A stretch of 64,000 bases of DNA from Stigmatella aurantiaca (GCF_900109545.1 NZ_FOAP01000013.1:1-64000); one strand, 5' to 3'; positions 17,176 through 26,269 are shown, counted from the stretch's first letter. Notes: generated from the sequence alone by a model not told the origin. Numbers and translations: made by a program.

Positions 17176-19253
17176 ACGACGAGATTCTGCGCTACTTCAA
17201 GGTCGAGGCCCGCGAGCTGCTCCAGCAGCTTGGCCAGGGCTTCGTGGCCTTGGAGGAGGGCGCGGACGACGCCGAGATGGTGCCCCAGCTCTTCCGCTGG
17301 GCGCACACGCTCAAGGGCGCCGCGCGGGTGGTCAGCCACGCGCGCATCGCGGAGATTGCCCACGCGGTGGAGGACGCGCTCCAGCCCTTCCGGGACGAGG
17401 GCGTGCCGCTGCCGCGCTCCAGCGTGAGCGAGTTCATCCGCCTGGTGGCGCAGATGGGCGACGCGCTGGCGGAGATGGACGCGCCGCCCCCGGCCGCCCC
17501 CGGCGAGGAGCCGCAGCCGGTGCCCGACGGGAGCGCGCCCGAGACGCTGCGCGTGGAGCTCTCCGCGCTGGAGGAGCTGCTGGATGGGCTCGCCGAGGCG
17601 GTGGTGCGCCTGGGCGGCCTGCGCGAGGCGGTGGAGGCGGTGGGACAGGCGCGCAACGCGGCGGAAGGGCTGCTCGAGCACCTCACCGCGCCGGCGGCCG
17701 CGAGCGGCTCGCCCGCCGAGCGCGCCCGGTGGCTCTCGCGCACCCTGACCGTGGCCGAGGGGCTCAACGGGGCCCTCACGCGCGCGGGCCGGCGGCTGGA
17801 CGGGGGGCTCGGCAAGGTGGAGGGTGAGCTGTCCCGGCTCCGGGACGCGAGCCACGCGCTGCGGCTGGTGCCCGCCTCCACGCTGTTCGGCTCGCTGGAG
17901 CTGGCGGCGCACGAGGCGGCGGCCCTGACGGGCAAGCGCGTCTCGCTCCAGGCCGAGGGCGGGGAGGTGCGGCTGGATGGGCACGTGCTGGCCGCGGTGC
18001 GCCAGGCGCTGTTGCACGCGGTGCGCAACGCGGTGGACCACGGGCTGGAGATGCCCGAGGAGCGGCTCGCGCTGGGCAAGCCGGAGGCGGGCCGGGTGCT
18101 CGTGCGCGTGGAGCGGCGCGGGGCCCGGGTGCGCTTTCTGTGCGAGGACGACGGGCGCGGCGTGGACCTGGGCGGCGTGCGCGACGCGGCGGTGGCGCGC
18201 GGGCTGGTGCTGGAGCAGGACGCGGCCTCGCTGGACGAGGCGGCGCTGCTGGACCTGCTCTTCCAGGCGGGCTTCAGCACCGCGCGCTCCGTGACGGACC
18301 TGTCCGGCCGCGGCGTGGGGCTGGACGTGGTGCGCGAGATTGCGCGCGCGCTGAAGGGCGAGGCCACCGCGGCCACCTGGCCGAGCCTGGGCACGAGCAT
18401 CATCCTGGATGTGCCCGTGTCCCTCACCTCGCTGGAGGTGCTGGAGGCGGAGGTGGGCAACCGGCGCGTGCTCCTGCCGCTGGATGCGCTGAGCGCCACG
18501 GTGCGCCTGGGGCCGGAGACGCTCACGTGGGTGGGCGCCCGGGCCTCCTTCCTCCACGAGGACCAGACGGTGACGTTCCTGCCGCTGGCCACGGTGCTGG
18601 GCAACCCCGAGCCGCCCCAGCCCCGCCCCTGGTCCGCGGTGGTGATTGGCCGCGGCGAGGCGCGCGTGGCGGTGGGCGTGGACCGGCTGCGCGGCATTCA
18701 CCGCGTGGTGGTGCGGCCCCTGCCCTCCTCGGTGCCCCCGCTGCCCCTCGTCGCCGGGGCCAGCTTCGATGCCCAGGGCGAGCCGCTGTTGGTGATGGAC
18801 ATGGTGGGCCTGGCCCACTGGGTGCGGCAGGGCCAGGTGCCCACCGTGCAGGCGCAGGCCACGCGCAAGCGCCGGGTGCTCGTCATCGACGACTCGGTCA
18901 CCACGCGCATGCTGGAGCAGGGCATCCTGGAGTCGGCCGGCTACCAGGTGGAACTGGCCGCCTCGGGCGAGGAGGGGCTGGAGAAGGTGTCTCGCGGCGG
19001 CCACTCGCTCGTCATCGTCGACGTGGAGATGCCGGGGATGAGTGGCCTGGATTTCACCCGCAAGGTGCGCGCCACGCCCGCGCTGGCCTCGCTGCCTGTT
19101 ATCATGGTGTCCTCCCTGGGCGCGGAGGAGGACCAACGGCGCGGGCGTGAGGCGGGCGTGTCGGCATATATCGTCAAGGGTGAGTTCGATCAGCACGGCT
19201 TCCTGGACACGGTGCGGCGGCTGTCCGGGGGACCCACGGAGCGGAGCCCATGA
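17172..19253 (+). CDS. cheA: CheA-REC hybrid histidine kinase (WspE-like)
   Basis: A 693-residue hybrid kinase. Domains in order: HPt (~1-105, phospho-His in [13 protein letters not shown], ~45); short proline-rich linker with no separate P2 domain; dimerisation helices (~130-245); ATPase (~250-430; N box [17 protein letters not shown] boxes DDGRGVD and [10 protein letters not shown]); CheW-like domain (~430-560); C-terminal REC (~570-690; [12 protein letters not shown], phospho-acceptor Asp in [11 protein letters not shown], Lys in YIVKGEF). It phosphorylates the CheB and REC-REC proteins encoded downstream; the fused REC may act as phosphate sink or output. The composition matches WspE. Confidence 0.93.
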   Translation: MNDEILRYFKVEARELLQQLGQGFVALEEGADDAEMVPQLFRWAHTLKGAARVVSHARIAEIAHAVEDALQPFRDEGVPLPRSSVSEFIRLVAQMGDALAEMDAPPPAAPGEEPQPVPDGSAPETLRVELSALEELLDGLAEAVVRLGGLREAVEAVGQARNAAEGLLEHLTAPAAASGSPAERARWLSRTLTVAEGLNGALTRAGRRLDGGLGKVEGELSRLRDASHALRLVPASTLFGSLELAAHEAAALTGKRVSLQAEGGEVRLDGHVLAAVRQALLHAVRNAVDHGLEMPEERLALGKPEAGRVLVRVERRGARVRFLCEDDGRGVDLGGVRDAAVARGLVLEQDAASLDEAALLDLLFQAGFSTARSVTDLSGRGVGLDVVREIARALKGEATAATWPSLGTSIILDVPVSLTSLEVLEAEVGNRRVLLPLDALSATVRLGPETLTWVGARASFLHEDQTVTFLPLATVLGNPEPPQPRPWSAVVIGRGEARVAVGVDRLRGIHRVVVRPLPSSVPPLPLVAGASFDAQGEPLLVMDMVGLAHWVRQGQVPTVQAQATRKRRVLVIDDSVTTRMLEQGILESAGYQVELAASGEEGLEKVSRGGHSLVIVDVEMPGMSGLDFTRKVRATPALASLPVIMVSSLGAEEDQRRGREAGVSAYIVKGEFDQHGFLDTVRRLSGGPTERSP

Positions 19254-20299
19254 GCACGCGCGCCCTGCGCATCCTCATCGCCGAGGATTCACCGACGGTG
19301 CGGCGCCGGCTGGTGGATGCCTTCTCGGCGGATGCGGGGTGCATGGTGGCCGCGGAGACCGCTGACGGGGACCGGGCCTTCGAGCTATGTCAGCGGCTGC
19401 GCCCGGACGTGGTGGCGTTGGACCTGGCGCTGCCCAAGGTGAACGGCGTGGAGCTGACCCGGCGCATCATGGCCCACTGTCCCACCCCCATCGTCGTCTT
19501 CTCCTCGCCGGAGAACCGCGCCCGGGGCCTGCACCTGCTGGATGCGCTGAGCGCCGGCGCGGTGGACGGCATGGAGCGGCCCTTGCGCACCACCACCGAG
19601 GACTGGATGGTGGAGCTGCTCGCCCGGGTGAAGCTCGCCGCGCGCGTGCCCTCCATCACCCACCCCCTGGGGCGCCTGAAGCTGGAGCCGGAGCCGCCCC
19701 GGGACTTGCCCGCGCGCGCCGTGGTGATGGGCGCCTCGACGGGCGGCCCCGCCGCGGTGAAGGACATCCTCCAGCGGCTGCCCCGGGACTTTTCCCTGCC
19801 CATCCTGCTGGTGATGCACCTGTCCGAGCAGTTCGAGCTGTCCATGGTGGAGTGGCTGGGCAAGTACTCGCCCCTGCCGGTGCGCCAGGCGGTGGACGGC
19901 GAGGTGCTGCCGTCCATGTGCCGGCCGGCGCTGGTGCTGGCCCGGGCCAACCGCCACCTGATACTCAGCGAGGGGCTCCTGCGGCTGACGGATGGGCCGG
20001 AGCGCCACTCGTGCCGGCCCTCGGTGGACGTGCTCTTCGAGTCCGCGGCGCGCGAGCTGGGAGGCAGGGCCATCGGCTGCCTGCTCACGGGCATGGGGCG
20101 GGATGGGGCCGAGGGGATGGATGCGCTGCGGCGCTCCGGGGCGGTGACGCTGGCCCAGGACGAGGCCAGCTCAGTGGTGTTCGGCATGCCGCGCGAGGCC
20201 ATCCGCCTGGGCGCGGCCAGACACGTGGTTGGATTACAGGACATTCCCGGGTGGCTCGCCGCGCTCGCGCGCCGGCGCCCGGAGCGAGGACAGGCATGA
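19250..20299 (+). CDS. cheB: CheB protein-glutamate methylesterase (WspF-like)
   Basis: A 349-residue CheB: REC domain (~1-125; ILIAEDSPTVRRRL, Asp in VALDLALPKVNG) and methylesterase domain (~155-345) with the catalytic Ser in MGASTGGPAAV, His in LVMHLSEQF and Asp in LTGMGRDGAEG. It would demethylate the operon MCP and so set adaptation. One oddity: the conserved REC lysine, normally in a KP motif, is replaced (AVDGMERP), so phosphorylation-driven activation may differ. ATGA overlaps at both ends tie it to cheA and the REC-REC gene. Confidence 0.92.
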   Translation: MSTRALRILIAEDSPTVRRRLVDAFSADAGCMVAAETADGDRAFELCQRLRPDVVALDLALPKVNGVELTRRIMAHCPTPIVVFSSPENRARGLHLLDALSAGAVDGMERPLRTTTEDWMVELLARVKLAARVPSITHPLGRLKLEPEPPRDLPARAVVMGASTGGPAAVKDILQRLPRDFSLPILLVMHLSEQFELSMVEWLGKYSPLPVRQAVDGEVLPSMCRPALVLARANRHLILSEGLLRLTDGPERHSCRPSVDVLFESAARELGGRAIGCLLTGMGRDGAEGMDALRRSGAVTLAQDEASSVVFGMPREAIRLGAARHVVGLQDIPGWLAALARRRPERGQA

Positions 20300-21393
20300 A
20301 GCCCAGGGTACTCATCGTGGACGACAGCGCGACCGTGCGGGCGGACCTGCGCGTGGTGCTCGGCGCCGCGGGGTTCTCCACCCTCTTGTGCGGCGGCATT
20401 GGCGGGGCGCGCAAGGCCCTGTCCGAGGAGCGCTTCGACCTGGTCATCCTCGATGTCCTCCTGCAGGACGGCGACGGGGTGGACCTGCTCATGGAGATGC
20501 GCGCGCACGAGCGCACCTCCCAGGTGCCCGTGCTGCTGCTCTCCTCCGAGTCCGCCGTGGGCGCGCGCCTGCGCGGCCTGAGCGAGGGCGCCAGCGACTA
20601 CGTGGGCAAGCCGTACGACTCCGCCTTCGTGGTGAAGCGCGCGCGCGAGCTCATCCAGTCGCGCCCCCCGCCGCCGCCCAAGGCCCCCGAGGCCGAGCCG
20701 CCGCTGGTGGCCGCCGCGCGCCGCCGCCGCCTGCTGGTGGTGGACGACAGCCCCACGTTCCTCCAGGCGGTGGTGGAGGAGCTGCGCCAGGACGGGCATG
20801 ACCTCATCCCCGCGCGCTCCGCGGAGGAGGCGCTGCCGCTGCTGGAGGCGCAGCCCGTGGACTGCGTGCTGATGGACCTGATGCTGCCGGGCATGGACGG
20901 CATCTCCGCCACGCGCCTCATCCGCTCGCGGCCGGGGCTCGCCTCGGTGCCGGTGCTGATGTTCACCTCGCGCTTCGAGAGCCAGAAGATGGCCGAGGCG
21001 CTCAACGCCGGCGTGGACGCGTTCTGCCCTAAGGCCAGTGACTTGGGGCTCCTGCGCGCGCAGGTGCGCAACATGCTCCGCCGCCAGTCCCCGGAAGGGG
21101 AGGCCTCCGCGCCCGCCAAGCCGGCCGCGGCCGCCAAGCCCCCCGAGGCCGGCGCGCTGCTGGAGCGCGTGGTGGCCCGCAGCGGCCTGTCGCCCGTGAT
21201 TGCCTCCTCCACCATCGCCCGCGCCTGCCGCCGGGCCAGCGTGGAGCCGCAGCAGCTCAGCCCCGTCTCCCTCACCCAGGCGCTGCCCTTCATCCGCGAC
21301 GCGCTCCGCGTGTTCCTCACCGAGAACGAGACGCGGCAGCGCATGGCGGACATCGAGGAGCTGACGCGCGACGCGCACCTCGCGGTGGTGTAG
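20296..21393 (+). CDS. Tandem response regulator (REC-REC) with novel C-terminal helical domain
   Basis: A 365-residue protein with two complete receiver domains. REC1 (~1-120): RVLIVDDSATVRADL, Asp in VILDVLLQDGDG, Lys in YVGKPYD. REC2 (~148-270): RLLVVDDSPTFLQAV, Asp in LMDLMLPGMDG, Lys in FCPKASD. After an Ala/Pro linker, the last ~80 residues (GLSPVIASSTIARACRRASV, LTQALPFIRDALRVFLTENE, TRQRMADIEELTRDAHL) form helices that match no output domain I recognise: not GGDEF, not DNA-binding. It takes the place that the diguanylate cyclase WspR has in Wsp operons and is probably the system output. ATG overlaps the cheB stop. Confidence 0.85.
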   Translation: MKPRVLIVDDSATVRADLRVVLGAAGFSTLLCGGIGGARKALSEERFDLVILDVLLQDGDGVDLLMEMRAHERTSQVPVLLLSSESAVGARLRGLSEGASDYVGKPYDSAFVVKRARELIQSRPPPPPKAPEAEPPLVAAARRRRLLVVDDSPTFLQAVVEELRQDGHDLIPARSAEEALPLLEAQPVDCVLMDLMLPGMDGISATRLIRSRPGLASVPVLMFTSRFESQKMAEALNAGVDAFCPKASDLGLLRAQVRNMLRRQSPEGEASAPAKPAAAAKPPEAGALLERVVARSGLSPVIASSTIARACRRASVEPQQLSPVSLTQALPFIRDALRVFLTENETRQRMADIEELTRDAHLAVV

Positions 21394-21769
21394 CCGGACT
21401 CCCCCGAAAAAGAGGATTTCTCCAGGCAGCGTAATATTGCTGTGGGGTGAAAAACGCCGGGGGGCTGATACGGCGGTGTTTTGCCGGCTGAAACAACCCT
21501 CCAGGTCACCTGGCCGCAGCCCCCCGAAAGTCAACCTGGAAGGTTCTGGGATGGGCCCCGGCGCGTGTTCCACGTCCAGGCCTCAGAGTGTGGAATTCAC
21601 TCGGAGCCATGGGGCCATTTTTACCCAGCATTCCGTTTTTCCGCGTTGTCCTACAGGGGGACCGTTTGCGAACCGACGCTCGCCGTTCCGGGGAGGCTGT
21701 TCATGTCTTCTCAAAGGCTCATACGATGAGACTTGTAACAACCGAACACCCTGACAGGAGAGACAAGCC
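21394..21769. other. 376-base non-coding region after the chemosensory operon
   Basis: The region is poorer in GC than its surroundings and holds no supported gene. CGCCG (21455-21459) and CGGCG (21471-21475) followed by GTGTTTT could end the chemosensory transcript. A perfect dyad CCAGGT-C-ACCTGG lies at 21501-21513 and another, CTCAT-ACG-ATGAG, at 21718-21730, about 40 bases before the start codon at 21770, where an operator for that gene could sit. A small RNA cannot be excluded. Confidence 0.45.
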
Positions 21770-22285
21770 ATGCCGTACGTCGCTTTGGAGTGGGACCACC
21801 GGATTGGCAAGCCGATGGTCAAATACGTGGTGGTGCAGTGTGCTGGATTGTCGGTGAAGTGTGGGGGCCCCCAGGCATTGGCCCCCCGGCGGGACGTGGC
21901 ATACTTCGTCAACGAAGAGACGGCCGAGCGGGATGCGCAGGCCTTCGCCGCCTACAAGAACGCGCAGGCGGCCGGCGAGGAAGCGTTCCCGGTACCCGGG
22001 AAGGATGTGTCCCAGGAGCCCCGCCGCCACCTGGCATTTGGGTGGGACCACCTGCTCTTCAGCCCCCTGATTCAGTGGGCGGTGCTGGAGTGGGGCGGGG
22101 AGGGCGGCACGCCCATGCCCCGCACGGATGTGGCGTACTTCCTGGACCCGGTGACGGCCGAGAAGGACGCGAAGACGTTCAGTTGGATGCGAGACGATTG
22201 GAAGGACGCTCAGGAGGCAGGCCCTCATGTGAGCTGGGAGCGAACCGCGTATAATTCAGAAATGCCCTCCCCGGCCGCTAGCTGA
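21770..22285 (+). CDS. Unrecognised protein with two internal repeats
   Basis: A 171-residue soluble protein with a strong start (CAGGAGAG nine bases upstream). It consists of two copies of one motif: WDH at residues 8-10 and 92-94, DVAYF at 42-46 and 120-124, and TAE-(R/K)-DA at 51-56 and 129-134, each repeat ending A(A/E)AG. No signal peptide, membrane segment or known catalytic motif. I do not recognise the family. It lies 55 bases upstream of a hybrid histidine kinase on the same strand and may be cotranscribed, suggesting a ligand-binding or accessory role in that pathway; this is inference. Confidence 0.6.
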   Translation: MPYVALEWDHRIGKPMVKYVVVQCAGLSVKCGGPQALAPRRDVAYFVNEETAERDAQAFAAYKNAQAAGEEAFPVPGKDVSQEPRRHLAFGWDHLLFSPLIQWAVLEWGGEGGTPMPRTDVAYFLDPVTAEKDAKTFSWMRDDWKDAQEAGPHVSWERTAYNSEMPSPAAS

Positions 22286-22340
22286 TGGGTGGCCTGGGCT
22301 CCTGGCAGCAAGCGGCCCAGGGACTGAAGAGAGACAGCAC

Positions 22341-24731
22341 ATGCATGCAACGCTACTGAGCGTCCCACCTACGGTCCGTGAGGAGATGGAGGGGGCATTC
22401 CAGGCGTCAGGGCTCTCATGGGAGGGCCGGGTGACGAGCGTTGAGCGGTTGGAGGAGTTGCCCGCGGCGGTGTCCGCAGGGTTGGTGGTACTGGGGGATG
22501 AGAGTGGGGGCGTGGAGGAGGCCGTGGCCAGGTGCCGCGAGCTGCACTCGCGACGCTTCATCCCCCGCACACACTTGGTGGTTCTCACGGCACGGCCCGA
22601 GGCGGAGCAGGAAGCGCTCATCCGGGCGGGGGCCGACGAATGCATTCCGGTTCAAGGTGGCGGGTGGCGCAGGCGCGTGGCGGCCTTCCACCGGCGTCTG
22701 GCGGCCACGGAGGGCGGCGGTGCGCCCCTGGCAGGGGCCGTCTCGCAGCGCATCGCTCCCGAGATCGCGCTCCGGGCCCTGCTGGCCAGCACCACGTCGG
22801 ACCTGGGGCATGACTTCTTTCGCACGCTGGTGATGCACCTGGCCAACTCGTTCGGCGTCACCAGCGCGCTGGTAGGCGAGCTGCAGCCGGAGCGCGACTC
22901 GCTGCGCACCCTGGCCTTCTGGCTCAACGGCCGCTTCGAGGAGAACGTCACCTACAGGCTTCAGGGCACGCCCTGCCACAACGCGGTGCTCAGCTCGCTG
23001 TGCCACTACCGGGACGGGGTGGCCACGCGCTTTCCCGAGGACGCGATGCTGATGGACCTGGGCATGCGCGGCTACCTGGGCGCGGCGCTCAAGAACTCGC
23101 GCGGGGATGCCATCGGCGTGCTGGCCATTCTCCATGGCGAGCCCCTGGACCTGGGGACGCTGGACCGGGCCCTGCTGGAGGCGCTGGCGGCGCGCGCGGG
23201 CGCGGAGCTGGAGCGCATCCGCACTCAGGAGGCGCTGGAGCGCGCGCGGGACTTCTTGCGCAACACGCTGGACGCGGTGCCGGATCCGCTCTTCGTGGCG
23301 GACCGGGCGCACCGCTTCGTGGCGGTCAACCGCGCCTTCTGCGGCTTCATGCGCCGCAGCGCCGAGCAACTGCTGGGCAGCAGCTACCATGACTTCCTGC
23401 CCGCGCGCGAGGCGGACGACGGCTGGCGGCTGGATGAGCTGGCCTTCACCTCCGGCCAGCCCATGGAGCGCGAGGAGACGCTGAGCTCGATTTCGGGCAC
23501 CACGCGCACCCTGGTCACCAAGCGCGCCGTCTTCGCCGAGGCGCCGGGCCAGCCCTTCCTGGTGGTCACCATCCGGGACATCACCGACCACCGGCGCCTG
23601 GAGACGCAGCTGCGGCTGGCTGACCGCATGGTCTCGGTGGGGACCATGGCGGCCGGCGTGGCGCACGAAATCAACAACCCGCTGGCCTACGTCTGCTCGA
23701 ACCTCTCCTACCTGGGCAACGTGCTGGCCCAGGGGGTGCCGCCGGCCGAGTCCTTGCCGGAGCTGCGCGAGGTGGTGGCCGAGACGGAAGAGGGCATTGG
23801 CCGGGTGCGCGCCATCGTGCAGGACCTGAAGGCCTTCGCGCGCTCGGACGAGGACCGCGTGGGCCCGGTGGACGTGCACCAGGTGATGGAGGGCGCGCTG
23901 CGGCTGGTGCGCAACGAGCTGTCCTACCGGGTCCGGGTGGTGCGCGCGCTGGACGCGGTGCCCGCGGTGCGCGGCAACGAGGGCCGGCTGGGGCAGGTGC
24001 TGGTGAACCTGCTGGTGAATGCCGTGCAGGCCTTCCCCAAGGCGGACCTGGACCAGAACCGCATCCGCCTGGCCACCCGGTGCGAGGGGGCCAACTGGGT
24101 GGTGGTGGAGGTGGAGGACAACGGGCCGGGGATGGAGCAGGAGGTGCTCGAGCGCATCTTTGATCCGTTCTTCACCACCAAGCCGGTGGGCGTGGGCACG
24201 GGGCTGGGGCTGGCCATCTGCCACTCCATCGTCCACTCCATGGGCGGGCAGATCGACGTGCGGAGCCGGCGCGGGCACGGCAGCGTGTTCCGCGTGCTGC
24301 TGCCCATCTTCCAGGGCGAGGACGTGGTGCTGCCGGCGCTGCCGGTGCGCCAGGAGCACGAGGCGCCCCGGCGGAGGCTCCTGCTCATCGACGACGAGCC
24401 GGCGGTGGGCACCTCGGTGCGGCGGCTCCTGCAGGGGGTGCACGAGGTGCACGCGGTGCAGGACGCGCGCGAGGCGCTGAGCCTGCTGTCGCGCGGCGAG
24501 CAGTACGACGCCATCCTCTGCGACGTGGTGATGCCGGGCATGAGCGGGGTGGACTTCCTGCGCGAGCTGGAGCAGCGCGAGCCGCTGATGGCGCGGCGCA
24601 CGGGGCTGATGTCCGGCGGGACGTTCTCCACGCAGGCGCGCGAGTTCGTCGCCGCGCGCGCCAGTGACTTGCTGGAGAAGCCCTTCGAGCCGGAGCGGCT
24701 GCGCACCTTCGTGGCGCGGCTGCTGGCCTGA
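22341..24731 (+). CDS. Hybrid sensor histidine kinase (pseudo-REC/GAF/PAS/HisKA/HATPase/REC)
   Basis: A 796-residue cytoplasmic kinase. Domains: degenerate receiver-like N-terminus (~1-115; VVLGDESGG where a phospho-Asp would be, HLVVLTARPEAEQEALIRAG); GAF (~135-295); PAS (~300-415; RNTLDAVPDPLFVADRAHRF); HisKA with phospho-acceptor His in GVAHEINNPLAYV (~440); HATPase (~540-660; LVNLLVNAVQAFPKAD, DNGPGM, GTGLGLAICHSIV); C-terminal REC (~675-790; LLLIDDEPAVGTS, Asp in ILCDVVMPGMSG, Lys in LLEKPFEP). The NtrB-like H-box suggests phosphorelay to its own REC and then to a separate partner. No membrane segment, so it reads an internal signal. Confidence 0.9.
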   Translation: MHATLLSVPPTVREEMEGAFQASGLSWEGRVTSVERLEELPAAVSAGLVVLGDESGGVEEAVARCRELHSRRFIPRTHLVVLTARPEAEQEALIRAGADECIPVQGGGWRRRVAAFHRRLAATEGGGAPLAGAVSQRIAPEIALRALLASTTSDLGHDFFRTLVMHLANSFGVTSALVGELQPERDSLRTLAFWLNGRFEENVTYRLQGTPCHNAVLSSLCHYRDGVATRFPEDAMLMDLGMRGYLGAALKNSRGDAIGVLAILHGEPLDLGTLDRALLEALAARAGAELERIRTQEALERARDFLRNTLDAVPDPLFVADRAHRFVAVNRAFCGFMRRSAEQLLGSSYHDFLPAREADDGWRLDELAFTSGQPMEREETLSSISGTTRTLVTKRAVFAEAPGQPFLVVTIRDITDHRRLETQLRLADRMVSVGTMAAGVAHEINNPLAYVCSNLSYLGNVLAQGVPPAESLPELREVVAETEEGIGRVRAIVQDLKAFARSDEDRVGPVDVHQVMEGALRLVRNELSYRVRVVRALDAVPAVRGNEGRLGQVLVNLLVNAVQAFPKADLDQNRIRLATRCEGANWVVVEVEDNGPGMEQEVLERIFDPFFTTKPVGVGTGLGLAICHSIVHSMGGQIDVRSRRGHGSVFRVLLPIFQGEDVVLPALPVRQEHEAPRRRLLLIDDEPAVGTSVRRLLQGVHEVHAVQDAREALSLLSRGEQYDAILCDVVMPGMSGVDFLRELEQREPLMARRTGLMSGGTFSTQAREFVAARASDLLEKPFEPERLRTFVARLLA

Positions 24732-24734
24732 GCC

Positions 24735-25472
24735 TCAGGCCGGGCTGTCGCCCGCGCGGCGCAGCCGGTCCGCGCTCTCCTTCATGCCCATGGCCACCTG
24801 GGCGATGATGGTGAAGAAGCGCCCGCTGCGCTCCACGAGATCCTCGGGCCGCTCGTTGCGCTCCATGAGGATGGCGGCCCCATCGAACAGGGCGCGCAGC
24901 AGGGACTTGAGCGTGGCGACGAAGTCGAAGGTGCGCAGCACCTCGGCGGGCGTCACCTCGCGCGCGCCCACGAGGATGTCCCGCGCGGCGAGCCGGCCCC
25001 CATCGGTCTCCCAGGGCGTCACCGCCTCCACGGTGACGAGGCGCCCATCGGTGAGCAGGAACAGCTCGCGCTTGAGCACGCCGCCCACCTTGTCCGGCGC
25101 GGACCAGCGCGGCACGAGCGGGCGGGTGGTGGAGTCCAGCCGCAGGCCGGTCTGCTTGAGCCAGGCCGCGTCGCGCTCGCGCACGGCCACCCCGGTGAAG
25201 CGCTGCTCGAGCGCCTCGGCCTCCTTGAGGTCCTCGTCCGGGGGACGGATGGGCTGGGCCACCACCTTCAGCTCCGGCAGCAGCAGGTCCACCAGCTCCT
25301 CGATGATGCCGGCCTTGGCGTCGATTTCTTCCTGGCCGTAGTCGAGCACGGACATGAGGTAGTCCCGGGCCTGATCAGCCGTGGGCTGCTCATGGCCCGC
25401 GGCGGGCAGCGGCGGGAAGGCGGCCTCGGACACGGGGCTCTTCCCGGAGGGCGGTTTCGATGGGTCGCTCAT
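24735..25472 (-). CDS. Hypothetical cytosolic protein
   Basis: A 245-residue protein with a disordered N-terminus followed by a mixed alpha/beta body (QARDYLMSVLDYGQEEIDAK, RELFLLTDGRLVTVEAVTPW) and amphipathic C-terminal helices (VLRTFDFVATLKSLLRALFD, GRFFTIIAQVAMGMKESADR). No signal peptide, transmembrane helix or recognised motif. It converges with the hybrid kinase gene, with only three bases between the stops, and is divergent from the lipoprotein gene at 25727. Its family is not recognised. Confidence 0.6.
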   Translation of the reverse strand: MSDPSKPPSGKSPVSEAAFPPLPAAGHEQPTADQARDYLMSVLDYGQEEIDAKAGIIEELVDLLLPELKVVAQPIRPPDEDLKEAEALEQRFTGVAVRERDAAWLKQTGLRLDSTTRPLVPRWSAPDKVGGVLKRELFLLTDGRLVTVEAVTPWETDGGRLAARDILVGAREVTPAEVLRTFDFVATLKSLLRALFDGAAILMERNERPEDLVERSGRFFTIIAQVAMGMKESADRLRRAGDSPA

Positions 25473-25726
25473 GGGATTGGGACGTTACCTCGGGGGCGCA
25501 CGGGAGGGGCGGCCGGACAGCGGCGTCAGATTCGACCCACGGTCTTTTTCCACTCAAAATATATCCAGCCAGGCCTGGGATGGCGAGGAGAAGACCGGGA
25601 CACTGTTCACAGGTTCGAGGAGGGAAACGCGATTTCAGATGCGTTGTCCGCAATCCCTGACACTTCACGGGAACCCTTTTTCTTTGGCTTGCACGGGCGC
25701 CCACCGCCGCTGGCAGGATGCCCGCC

Positions 25727-26230
25727 ATGATTCAAGCCAAGCCGGTCATCATGGGATGTCTCGCCGCGCTCGCGTTGAGCGCTTGTGCCTCGAAGGGGGC
25801 GGCCACCCGCGAGGGTGCGCCCGCCCAGGCCCCGGAGGCCTCCACCCCGGCGGCGCCGCCCCCCCCGGCGGAGGCGGAGGCCCCCGCGGCGCCCCCGCCC
25901 GCGCCCCACTTCCAGGTGACGGGCGAGGTGCTCTACCGCGAGCGCATCGCGCTCACGCCCGCGGCGGTGGTGAAGGTCGAAGTGGTGGAGTCGGGCTCGA
26001 ACAAGGAGGGTGGGGTGATCGCCGAGCAGTCCTTCGCCAACCCGGGCCAGGTGCCCATCCCCTTCTCGGTGGACGTGGCCCCGGAGCGGGTCCGGCCGGA
26101 GTCGAGCTACTTCCTGCGGGCGCGCATCCTGGACGGGGGGCGGGTCTACTCCTCCACCGAGCCCATTCCGGTGCTCACCCAGGGCAACAAGAGCAACGGC
26201 GTACAGGTGCGCGTGCGCCAGGGGGGCTGA
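25727..26230 (+). CDS. YbaY/YscW-type lipoprotein
   Basis: A 167-residue predicted lipoprotein (MIQAKPVIMGCLAALALSAC, lipobox Cys at 20). An Ala/Pro-rich linker (~25-60) is followed by a ~100-residue beta domain (FQVTGEVLYRERIALTPAAV, VVKVEVVESGS, PIPFSVDVAPERV, SYFLRARIL) that fits the YbaY/type III secretion pilotin-like (YscW) family, which in Enterobacteria are outer-membrane lipoproteins of uncertain role. An ATG nine bases upstream (25718) is an equally possible start. Confidence 0.72.
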   Translation: MIQAKPVIMGCLAALALSACASKGAATREGAPAQAPEASTPAAPPPPAEAEAPAAPPPAPHFQVTGEVLYRERIALTPAAVVKVEVVESGSNKEGGVIAEQSFANPGQVPIPFSVDVAPERVRPESSYFLRARILDGGRVYSSTEPIPVLTQGNKSNGVQVRVRQGG

Positions 26231-26244
26231 CGCCAGGCGCGCCT

Positions 26245-26269
26245 CCGCCCTGGGGCCTCCTCAGGGCGG
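26245..26269. terminator. Bidirectional hairpin between convergent genes
   Basis: CCGCCCTG (26245-26252) pairs with CAGGGCGG (26262-26269), lying between and slightly into the convergent genes ending at 26230 and 26261. No T-tract; inferred to stop transcription from both sides. Confidence 0.5.

Noticed and set aside
15903-19196. Open frame of 1,097 codons opposite the MCP and CheA genes
   Set aside because: Antisense shadow caused by GC-rich third positions; it spans two well-defined genes and shows no domain.
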